Assembly: GCA_002311285.1 (NCBI GenBank)
Contig: DBZU01000017.1
Coordinates: forward strand, 39,133-50,657
Source of the DNA: Dehalococcoidia bacterium UBA1152
Lineage (GTDB): Bacteria > Chloroflexota > Dehalococcoidia > Lucifugimonadales > UBA2962
DNA: 11,525 nt
Reading direction: 5' to 3'
Below are positions 5,642 through 11,525 of the stretch, in pieces. Below the pieces are notes generated by a model that worked only from the letters and a program-made list of their open reading frames with translations, did not search any database and was not told the DNA's origin. Position numbers and translations under genes: made by a program. Every line of letters starts with the position of its first letter. Position 1 is the stretch's first letter.

Positions 5642-7120
5642 TCAATTCCACCTAAGATCTGGTTTGCGAGCGGCTAAAGCCTCGTCGAGTCGAGTGTTTG
5701 GTGTATTGTGAGGAGCATTCTTAAGTAGTGAGGGGTCATCTGCAGCTTCTTGGGCAATCCTCTTCATGATATCTATAAATTCGTCAATTGTTTCTTTGGA
5801 TTCAGTCTCAGTTGGCTCTATCATCAAAGCTTCTTCAACAATGAGAGGGAAGTACATAGTTGGAGGATGAATACCATAATCAATCAATCGTTTTGACACG
5901 TCCAATGCGGTGATTCCATTATCGCGTTTTAAATTTCTAGCTGAGAAAACCACCTCATGCATACAAGTTCTGTCATATGGCAAATCAAAAACTTCTTTTA
6001 GCTGTGAGCGTATGTAATTAGCATTTATTACTGCATCTTCACTAACTTTGGGTAAGCCCTGTTTGCCTAGAATTCTAATGTAAGCATATGCCCGTACTAG
6101 AGCTCCAAAGTTTCCATGAAACGCGCCCATTTTACCGATGGTTTTTTCTGGGCTTACAAAAGTAAAGAATTCATTATTTGACTTGTCAGTCTGGCAATCA
6201 ATCAAGGGTGTTGGTAAAAAAGGCAACATGCGTTCACTAACCATGATTGCACCAGCCCCTGGGCCGCCGCCGCCATGTGGTTGGGTAAATGTTTTATGTA
6301 AATTCGAATGTAATATATCAAAACCGAGTTGGCCGGGTTTTACTTTCCCTAAAAGGGCATTCAGGTTTGCGCCATCTCCATAAATTATTCCTCCAACATC
6401 CCTGACCATATTCACGACATCAAGTACGTTTGTATCAAATAAACCAAGCGTGCTTGGCTGAGTTAGCATAAACCCTGCTATGTCTTCCGATAGTACGTAT
6501 TTTAACGCATCAATATCCGTATTGCCGTTAGCATCCGTATTGAGTGATATTACCTCGAATCCTGCCATAACTGCGGAAGCTGGGTTAGTTCCATGGGCAC
6601 TATCTGGTACTAGTATTTTCGTTCGGTTTTTATTTCCATTATCCTGGTGATATGCTCGGGTCATTAACATTCCAGCAAGTTCACCTTCTGCACCTGCCAT
6701 TGGCGCTAGTGACGTGCCAGCCATTCCTGTGATTTCAGCGAGTATGTCTTGTAGATGATGCATCAATTTCAAAGCACCCTGCACAGTAGATTCTTCCTGT
6801 AAAGGGTGAATTTCAGAAAATCCAGGGAGTGCTGCAATATCATCGTTTACTTTAGGGTTATACTTCATAGTGCAACTGCCTAGAGGGTAGAAGTTGTGAT
6901 CAATAGAGAAATTAAATGTGCTAATCTGAGTGAAGTAACGAACAATTTCGCTTTCACTTAATTCTGGCATTTTCAAAGAGTCTCTAAGAAGATGTTCAGG
7001 AGGCCCAGCTTGAATCGGTACGTCTAGTTTTGGCAAGGTGGTACCTATTCGCCCAGCAACGCTTCGATCCATACTAAGTTTTCGTCTGGAATCGTTCATA
7101 TTTTTGGATTCATTATTCAT
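5642..7120 (-). CDS. gcvPB: Glycine dehydrogenase (decarboxylating) subunit 2, GcvPB
   Basis: PLP-carrying subunit of the two-part P-protein, which decarboxylates glycine and passes aminomethyl to the lipoyl arm of GcvH. At 492 residues it is normal for the two-subunit form. Visible elements are HNFYPLGSCTMKYNPK (75-90), SLAPMAGAEGELAG (137-150), SAHGTNPAS (174-182), YGDGANLNA (247-255) with Asp249 expected to contact the PLP ring nitrogen, and HSNLHKTFTQPHGGGGPG (271-288), in which Lys276 is the PLP Schiff-base lysine. YGIHPPTMYFP (415-425) and IEPTETE (434-440) near the C-terminus are also typical. ATG 7120 begins 5 bases after the gcvPA stop, so translational coupling is likely; the Met at residue 8 is an alternative start. 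The first 20 residues are poorly conserved. It is the last gene of the gcv cluster. Confidence 0.97.
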   Translation of the reverse strand: MNNESKNMNDSRRKLSMDRSVAGRIGTTLPKLDVPIQAGPPEHLLRDSLKMPELSESEIVRYFTQISTFNFSIDHNFYPLGSCTMKYNPKVNDDIAALPGFSEIHPLQEESTVQGALKLMHHLQDILAEITGMAGTSLAPMAGAEGELAGMLMTRAYHQDNGNKNRTKILVPDSAHGTNPASAVMAGFEVISLNTDANGNTDIDALKYVLSEDIAGFMLTQPSTLGLFDTNVLDVVNMVRDVGGIIYGDGANLNALLGKVKPGQLGFDILHSNLHKTFTQPHGGGGPGAGAIMVSERMLPFLPTPLIDCQTDKSNNEFFTFVSPEKTIGKMGAFHGNFGALVRAYAYIRILGKQGLPKVSEDAVINANYIRSQLKEVFDLPYDRTCMHEVVFSARNLKRDNGITALDVSKRLIDYGIHPPTMYFPLIVEEALMIEPTETESKETIDEFIDIMKRIAQEAADDPSLLKNAPHNTPNTRLDEALAARKPDLRWN

Positions 7121-7125
7121 GTAAT

Positions 7126-8472
7126 TTATTTTTCAGTCTTTATTTTGCTAAGGCTTTTGATTAACAGATCAATCTCATCTCTGCTATTAGTTTCTGTAAC
7201 ACAAATTAACATCCCATGTTTGATGTAATTACTAACATCAATACCGCCTATTATTTTGTTCTCCAGTAATCTTTTATTTATTTCGTTGGGAGGTAATGGA
7301 CAGGAGACTACAAATTCTCTGAAAAAAGGCTTATTTGTGAAAACTGTATACCCGTCAATCTCATTTAATTTGGAAGCTGTATAATGTGCTTTTTGATAGC
7401 AAAGATTGGCAATATGCTTTAAACCTTGCTTGCCTTGTGAAATCATGTAAATTGTTGCCATCAAAGCAATCAAGCCAACGGATGTACATATGTTAGAAGT
7501 TGCTCTATCTCTACGTATATGCTGTTCTCTGGTTTGAAGCGTTAAAACGTATCCGGTTTGACCATTCGTGTCTTTAGTACGACCAACTATCCGACCTGGC
7601 ATTTGTCGAATGTATTGTTGTTTACATGCAAACAGTCCTACATACGGGCCGCCGAATGAAGGAGAGATGCCCAGTGATTGTCCTTCAGCAACTACAATAT
7701 CAGCCCCATAATCTGCTGGAGGTTTATACATACCTAACGATATTGGATCAGTTACAACGATTAGTAACCCGCCAACGTTATGAATTTGTTCTGATAATTT
7801 AGATAAGTTTTCGAAATATCCAAGATAATTCGGTTGCTGCACTATTAAACATGCATCATTTTCATCCGTATTAATATCCTCTTCTTTTACTGATTTAATC
7901 TTTATTCCCGGCGCATCTAGAAATGTTTTTAGGACCTCCTGATATTTTGGCGATAATGAAGACATCACATTAACACTGCTCCGTTTGGTAACCCTACAGG
8001 CCATTAACACTGCTTCTGATAGAGCGGTAGAGGCGTCGTACATTCCAGCATTAGCTACATCCATGCCAGTCAGTTGGCAAATCATGGATTGGAACTCAAA
8101 ATGTGCTTGAAGTGTGCCTTGTGAAACCTCAGGCTGATACGGCGTATAACAAGTCATAAATTCGGATCTTAAGGCTAATCTATTAACGATTGACGGGATG
8201 AAATGTCTGTATACTCCAGAACCAATAAAAGAGGCATATTCTCCAGGCACAGCATTTAAATTGGCAAGGTTTTCCATCTCCTTTACCAATTCCATTTCTG
8301 AAATTGCATCTGGGATGTTGAGCTTTGGATTTAAATACGAATCAGGTATATCTTCGAAAAGATCATCGACCGTATTTACGCCTATCGCTTTTAGCATGCT
8401 AAGGCGATCATTTTTGGTATTAGGGGTGTATGGCGACGAAAACTCTAAATCTGTATTTTGATCAGCACTCAT
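7126..8472 (-). CDS. gcvPA: Glycine dehydrogenase (decarboxylating) subunit 1, GcvPA
   Basis: Partner of GcvPB in the heterotetrameric P-protein; it lacks the PLP lysine and shapes the shared active site. With ATG 8472 the protein has 448 residues, the usual family length. It starts MSADQN, soon followed by the consensus-like YTPNT (15-19) and MLKAIGV (26-32). Other signatures are FIGSGVYRH (82-90), YTPYQPEVSQGTLQ (109-122), GMYDASTALSEA (143-154), EGQSLGISPSFGGPYVG in the middle, and RQMPGRIVG with TREQHIRRDRATSNICT further on. The frame stays open to a TTG at 8538 inside gcvH, which would add 22 non-conserved residues and a 59-base overlap. I prefer 8472, 7 bases after the gcvH stop. The 5-base gap to gcvPB indicates one translated unit. 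Confidence 0.96.
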   Translation of the reverse strand: MSADQNTDLEFSSPYTPNTKNDRLSMLKAIGVNTVDDLFEDIPDSYLNPKLNIPDAISEMELVKEMENLANLNAVPGEYASFIGSGVYRHFIPSIVNRLALRSEFMTCYTPYQPEVSQGTLQAHFEFQSMICQLTGMDVANAGMYDASTALSEAVLMACRVTKRSSVNVMSSLSPKYQEVLKTFLDAPGIKIKSVKEEDINTDENDACLIVQQPNYLGYFENLSKLSEQIHNVGGLLIVVTDPISLGMYKPPADYGADIVVAEGQSLGISPSFGGPYVGLFACKQQYIRQMPGRIVGRTKDTNGQTGYVLTLQTREQHIRRDRATSNICTSVGLIALMATIYMISQGKQGLKHIANLCYQKAHYTASKLNEIDGYTVFTNKPFFREFVVSCPLPPNEINKRLLENKIIGGIDVSNYIKHGMLICVTETNSRDEIDLLIKSLSKIKTEK

Positions 8473-8479
8473 ATTGAAA

Positions 8480-8869
8480 TTAATGAGCCTCTGATTCGGT
8501 AAACTTAGTGTAATCGGTGGATGATAAAAGACCATCAAGTTCCTGTAAATCGGCGGGAGCTATTGTAATTAACCAGCCATCACCGTATGCATCTTGGTTC
8601 ACCAATTCTGGTTGGGAAATTAAATTGTTATTACGTTTCACTACTGTTCCACTTAGCGGGGCAAATAAATCGGAAACAGCTTTAACTGATTCTATTTCAC
8701 CGAATTTTGCAAATTGCTTTACTTCGCTACCAGAATCAGGTAATTCTACAAATACGACATCTCCCAGGCTGCCTGCGGCAAAATCTGTTATGCCTACTAT
8801 GACCTCGCCATCATCCTGAACACTCACCCACTCGTGTTCTTCTGAATATTTAAATTCTGTAGGAATCAT
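8480..8869 (-). CDS. gcvH: Glycine cleavage system H protein
   Basis: Small lipoylated carrier that shuttles the aminomethyl group from P-protein to T-protein and is reoxidised by L-protein. At 129 residues it is of normal size. It opens with EFKYSEEHEWV (5-15), followed by VGITDFAAGSLGDVVFVELP (25-44) and the lipoylation site in FGEIESVKAVSDLFAPLSG, where Lys63 is the modified residue. NQDAYGDGWLITI matches the C-terminal half. The ATG at 8869 has GAGG at 8877-8880, 7 bases upstream, the best ribosome binding site in the cluster, as suits the most abundant component. It lies 23 bases after gcvT and 7 bases before gcvPA. Lipoate attachment enzymes and L-protein are not in the window. Confidence 0.98.
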   Translation of the reverse strand: MIPTEFKYSEEHEWVSVQDDGEVIVGITDFAAGSLGDVVFVELPDSGSEVKQFAKFGEIESVKAVSDLFAPLSGTVVKRNNNLISQPELVNQDAYGDGWLITIAPADLQELDGLLSSTDYTKFTESEAH

Positions 8870-8892
8870 TGAATTGCCTCATAAATCGTTTG

Positions 8893-9975
8893 TTAAGTAT
8901 TTCGAGAATAGAAGGGTAGTCGAGTCACTTCCAAATTTGCAAGTTGACCTCTTATATCACATTTTAGATCTTTATTGTTCTCAATAAGACCCGTTTGAAC
9001 GTAGCCGAGGGCGATATTTCTGTCAAGCGTAGGCGAGTAATTACCAGATGTGATGCAACCTACATCCTTATCTTTATAAATTAATGGATATCCTTTTCGA
9101 GCAACTCGATTACCAGATATATATAAACCTAAAAGTTTTCTATTAACCCCTTCAGACCGAATTTTTCTTAATGCATCCCCTGCGATGTAATCATTTTTGT
9201 CACAATTCACGAAACGTCCGAGACCAGCTTCATAGGGATTAGTGGTGAGATCTATATCATTTCCATGTAACAGGAGGCCTGCCTCTAACCTCAACAGGTC
9301 ACGAGATCCTAATCCGCATGGCTTTGCCCCATCATTTGTAAGCGTTTCCCAAATTTTGCTGGCTGAAGATTCGGGTACAAATATCTCAACTCCATCTTCA
9401 CCGGTATACCCCGTTCTAGCAATCATTAGATTAATACCGTTAATCGAGTCTTCAATGAACTCAAACATTTTCAATTGCGATATGTCTTTACCGATATGAA
9501 TATTCATTATTTCTATTGCTTTGGGGCCCTGTAAAGCTATCATGGCCTGCTGATCAGTTATATCAGTAATCGTTATTTTTTCGTCGTTAACAAGCTGTTG
9601 CAACCAGTCAATAACCGATTTTTTGTTTGATGCATTGGGAACAAGTAAAAAGTGTTCGGCATCAAATTTATATACAATGCAGTCGTCTATAATTCCTCCA
9701 GAATCGTTGCAAATAACGCCATAACGAGCCCTATTTGTTTTAAGTTTACTAACATCAACACTAAGGATTTTATTAAGGAAGGCTGTGGCTGAAGCCCCCG
9801 TAATTTTAAGTCGTCCCATGTGGGACACATCAAATATTCCACAATTACTTCTGACTGACTTAACTTCATCTATTATTCCACTATATTGAACAGGCATTTC
9901 CCAGCCAGCAAATGGGACCATCCGAGCCCCAGATTTGATATGTATTTTATTTAGCGGTGTTTTTAATAGACTCAT
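8893..9975 (-). CDS. gcvT: Aminomethyltransferase, glycine cleavage system T protein
   Basis: Transfers the one-carbon unit from aminomethyl-GcvH to tetrahydrofolate, giving 5,10-methylene-THF and ammonia. Its 360 residues match the family. The N-terminus has MVPFAGWEMPVQY (19-31) and CGIFDVSHMGRLKITG (45-60). Folate and catalytic residues sit in DSGGIIDDCIVY (91-102), with an acidic pair at Asp97/98, and in LVPNASN (111-117). The central GYTGEDGVEIFVP and GLGSRDLLRLEAGLLLHGND motifs and the C-terminal LGYV are also present. Those features separate it from YgfZ and dimethylglycine-dehydrogenase-type relatives. ATG 9975 lies 6 bases after the stop of the upstream LLM oxidoreductase, with only a weak ribosome binding site, so coupling is likely. 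It is followed by gcvH after 23 bases. Confidence 0.98.
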   Translation of the reverse strand: MSLLKTPLNKIHIKSGARMVPFAGWEMPVQYSGIIDEVKSVRSNCGIFDVSHMGRLKITGASATAFLNKILSVDVSKLKTNRARYGVICNDSGGIIDDCIVYKFDAEHFLLVPNASNKKSVIDWLQQLVNDEKITITDITDQQAMIALQGPKAIEIMNIHIGKDISQLKMFEFIEDSINGINLMIARTGYTGEDGVEIFVPESSASKIWETLTNDGAKPCGLGSRDLLRLEAGLLLHGNDIDLTTNPYEAGLGRFVNCDKNDYIAGDALRKIRSEGVNRKLLGLYISGNRVARKGYPLIYKDKDVGCITSGNYSPTLDRNIALGYVQTGLIENNKDLKCDIRGQLANLEVTRLPFYSRNT

Positions 9976-9981
9976 AATGTC

Positions 9982-10884
9982 TTATTGTATTATCTCATTT
10001 ATAAAAAATTCCAAAGCCTTCAGATGGTCTTTGATTGATGGTAAATTAGCGTCCATTGTATTGAGTGATAAATGGGTTGCGCCGAATTCAAGCCAGCTTT
10101 GTACGGGATACTTCCACCCATCCTTTGGTTTTTCTGAGACAGAAAAAATCTTTTCGATGCCAATCGCATCGGCAGATCTATTAAAACGTTTTGCAGAATT
10201 TTTAATAAGATCTAACATTTCCTTAGATTTTTTTTCTGGAAATGGAGCAGAATTAGGATATATCCAACCATCTCCCATTTCACCTATTCTATTCATAACT
10301 TGATCGGCCTCTCCGCCAAACCACACAGGTATTGGACGTTGCGTGGGTAATGGGTTTAGTCCGACATCATTTAGTTGATGCCACTTGCCTTCATACGAAA
10401 CTAATTCATTTGTCCACAATTCACGTAGGACAGAGATTTGTTCTTCAATTCTGGCACCTCTGTCATAGAAGTTGCTATTGAGAGCTTCGAATTCAACATC
10501 ATTCCACCCGATTCCGACTCCGAGACGTAGTCTTCCATTACTTAATATATCTAACTCAGCAGCCTGTTTAGCTACTAAACCAGTGTCTCTTTGGGGGAGT
10601 ACTAAGATACCCGTGGTCAATTCTATGGTTGATGTGAGAGCTGCGATGAAACCAAACAAAACTAAGATTTCGTGAAACGGGTGATCAAGGTCGTATGCTC
10701 CTGTCCAGTTTGGACGGCGTTCTATGTCTGCACCTAGAACATGATCATAAATCAATATATGGTCAAAACCCATCGATTCCACCGCAAGAACATACTCTTT
10801 TATGTCTTCGGGGTTCTCGCCGATTTCAGTTTGAGGAAATACAGCGCCAATTTTAGGTTTTGATGCGTAGTTTAGTGTATCCAA
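9982..10884 (-). CDS. LLM-class (luciferase-like) F420/flavin-dependent oxidoreductase
   Basis: A TIM-barrel oxidoreductase of the bacterial luciferase-like superfamily, closest by eye to the actinobacterial Rv2161c-type subgroup; the substrate is unknown. At 300 residues it is typical. Recognisable stretches are AVFPQTEIG (14-22), DHILIYDHVLGAD (41-53), TTGILVLPQRDTGLVAKQAA (90-109), LDILSNGRLRLGVGIGWN (111-128), PIPVWFGG, and DGWIYPNS in the middle-to-C-terminal part. The LVLPQRxxxLxAKQxAxLDxLSxGR segment is common to F420-binding members, but FMN use cannot be ruled out. The start is TTG at 10884, the only common start before the conserved KIGAVFPQT; the next Met is residue 38, which would cut into the fold. 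It is 7 bases after the nadE stop and 6 bases before gcvT, so it belongs to the same apparent operon. A link to C1 metabolism is inference from position. Confidence 0.9.
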   Translation of the reverse strand: MDTLNYASKPKIGAVFPQTEIGENPEDIKEYVLAVESMGFDHILIYDHVLGADIERRPNWTGAYDLDHPFHEILVLFGFIAALTSTIELTTGILVLPQRDTGLVAKQAAELDILSNGRLRLGVGIGWNDVEFEALNSNFYDRGARIEEQISVLRELWTNELVSYEGKWHQLNDVGLNPLPTQRPIPVWFGGEADQVMNRIGEMGDGWIYPNSAPFPEKKSKEMLDLIKNSAKRFNRSADAIGIEKIFSVSEKPKDGWKYPVQSWLEFGATHLSLNTMDANLPSIKDHLKALEFFINEIIQ

Positions 10885-10891
10885 GTTTAAT

Positions 10892-11525
10892 TCAGTATGT
10901 TTTGTATTGGTTTACTATAGGCATTCGTCTATCTCTGCCGAAATTCCGCTCTGTTATTTTGACACCGGGAGGGGTCTGTCTTCTCTTATGTTCTGATCGG
11001 TCTACCAAATTCATCACTCGTTTCACTATGTCAGGATTGTAACCGTTAGATATTATTTCATTGTAAGTTTCGTCATTCTCAACATATGCTTTAAGAATTT
11101 CATCAAGTTCATCATATGCAGGCAAAGAGTCTTGATCTAATTGATCAGGTCTGAGTTCAGCGCTTGGAGGTTTTGATATGATTTCGACAGGTATTACCTC
11201 AGACACTGTATTTCTATAGTTGCAGAGCTCGTAAACTAAAGTTTTAGATACATCTTTGATTACAGCAAACCCCCCTGCCATATCACCATACAAAGTAGCA
11301 TAGCCAGTGGCATATTCGCTTTTATTTCCAGTGGTAAGGGCTAGCCATCCAAATTTGTTAGACATTGCCATGACCAAAGTGCCTCTGGTCCTAGATTGTA
11401 GATTTTCCTCAGCTATGTTCGCTTCAGTTTTTTGGAAGAAATCCTTCAGCGTAGAAAGGTATTCCGAAAAAACTGGCTCTATAGAAGTTGTGAATAATTG
11501 TATGCCAAGGTTTTCTGCTAGTAAC
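10892..11525 (-). CDS. nadE: NAD+ synthetase, glutamine-dependent type, C-terminal part (partial)
   Basis: Makes NAD+ from deamido-NAD+, ATP and an amide nitrogen. The frame is open to the right edge, so the N-terminal part lies outside the window; about 210 residues are visible. An internal TTG at 11377 is not the start, because coding similarity continues upstream (EENLQSRTRG). The synthetase signature GWLALTTGNKSE is followed by GYATLYGDMAGGFAVIKDV, then PPSAELRPDQLDQDSLPAYD and, near the end, HKRRQTPPGVKITERNFGRD. These C-terminal features belong to the long NadE form fused to a nitrilase-type glutaminase domain, which would be expected upstream but is unseen. It stops 7 bases before the LLM oxidoreductase start and is the most upstream visible gene of the cluster that runs into gcvT. 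Confidence 0.96.
   Translation of the reverse strand, partial: LLAENLGIQLFTTSIEPVFSEYLSTLKDFFQKTEANIAEENLQSRTRGTLVMAMSNKFGWLALTTGNKSEYATGYATLYGDMAGGFAVIKDVSKTLVYELCNYRNTVSEVIPVEIISKPPSAELRPDQLDQDSLPAYDELDEILKAYVENDETYNEIISNGYNPDIVKRVMNLVDRSEHKRRQTPPGVKITERNFGRDRRMPIVNQYKTY

Noticed and set aside
8473..8538. N-terminal extension of GcvPA from a TTG inside gcvH
   Set aside because: The 22 added residues do not resemble the family, the start overlaps gcvH by 59 bases, and ATG 8472 gives the normal length and operon spacing.
8517..8819. Plus-strand open frame of 100 codons antisense to gcvH
   Set aside because: It mirrors a well-conserved gene, has no similarity of its own and no start signal.
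1..11525. Mobile elements, CRISPR arrays, toxin-antitoxin or defence genes, tRNA or rRNA genes
   Set aside because: Read on both strands; no repeats arrays, transposase motifs, cloverleaf-like sequence or defence domains were seen.

Overview
This is an AT-rich bacterial chromosome segment that looks like ordinary core-metabolism DNA. It is densely packed, uses ATG, TTG and probably other start codons, and shows no mobile elements, CRISPR arrays, rRNA or tRNA genes. The mix of genes suggests a free-living bacterium, plausibly a low-GC Chloroflexota lineage such as the SAR202/Dehalococcoidia group, though an actinobacterial-type relative cannot be excluded from sequence reading alone. That mix is a Rex repressor, an archaeal/actinobacterial-type TrmI tRNA methyltransferase, two-subunit glycine decarboxylase, an F420/flavin-type luciferase-like oxidoreductase and a glutamine-dependent type NAD synthetase. 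The placement is inference.

Layout. Positions 1-721 (+) hold the end of the ATP synthase operon: the C-terminus of the beta subunit and a complete epsilon subunit. Positions 776-1399 (-) encode Rex, convergent with atpC. A 346-base divergent intergenic region with a promoter-like element and a small palindrome separates rex from a citrate synthase gene (1746-2885, +). A MidA-type methyltransferase (3002-4204, +) follows and meets trmI (4207 to about 4995, -) tail to tail with only 2 bases between. A divergent-type peroxiredoxin (5038-5505, -) lies just upstream of trmI. From 5642 to the right edge the minus strand carries a tight cluster in the order nadE (partial), LLM oxidoreductase, gcvT, gcvH, gcvPA, gcvPB, with gaps of 5 to 23 bases.

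How the genes fit together. The left half concerns energy and redox: ATP synthase, an NADH/NAD+-sensing repressor and the entry enzyme of the TCA cycle. The right half is the glycine cleavage system. It uses NAD+ (through an L-protein not in this window) and makes methylene-tetrahydrofolate, CO2, ammonia and NADH. It is preceded in the same apparent operon by NAD+ synthetase and a flavin/F420-type oxidoreductase, which makes that oxidoreductase the least understood and most interesting gene here.

I did not find a clear undescribed multi-gene system. The points most worth a second look are the apparent AUU start codon of trmI, the LLM oxidoreductase and nadE embedded in the gcv operon, the non-canonical peroxiredoxin active site, and several inverted repeats at promoters.
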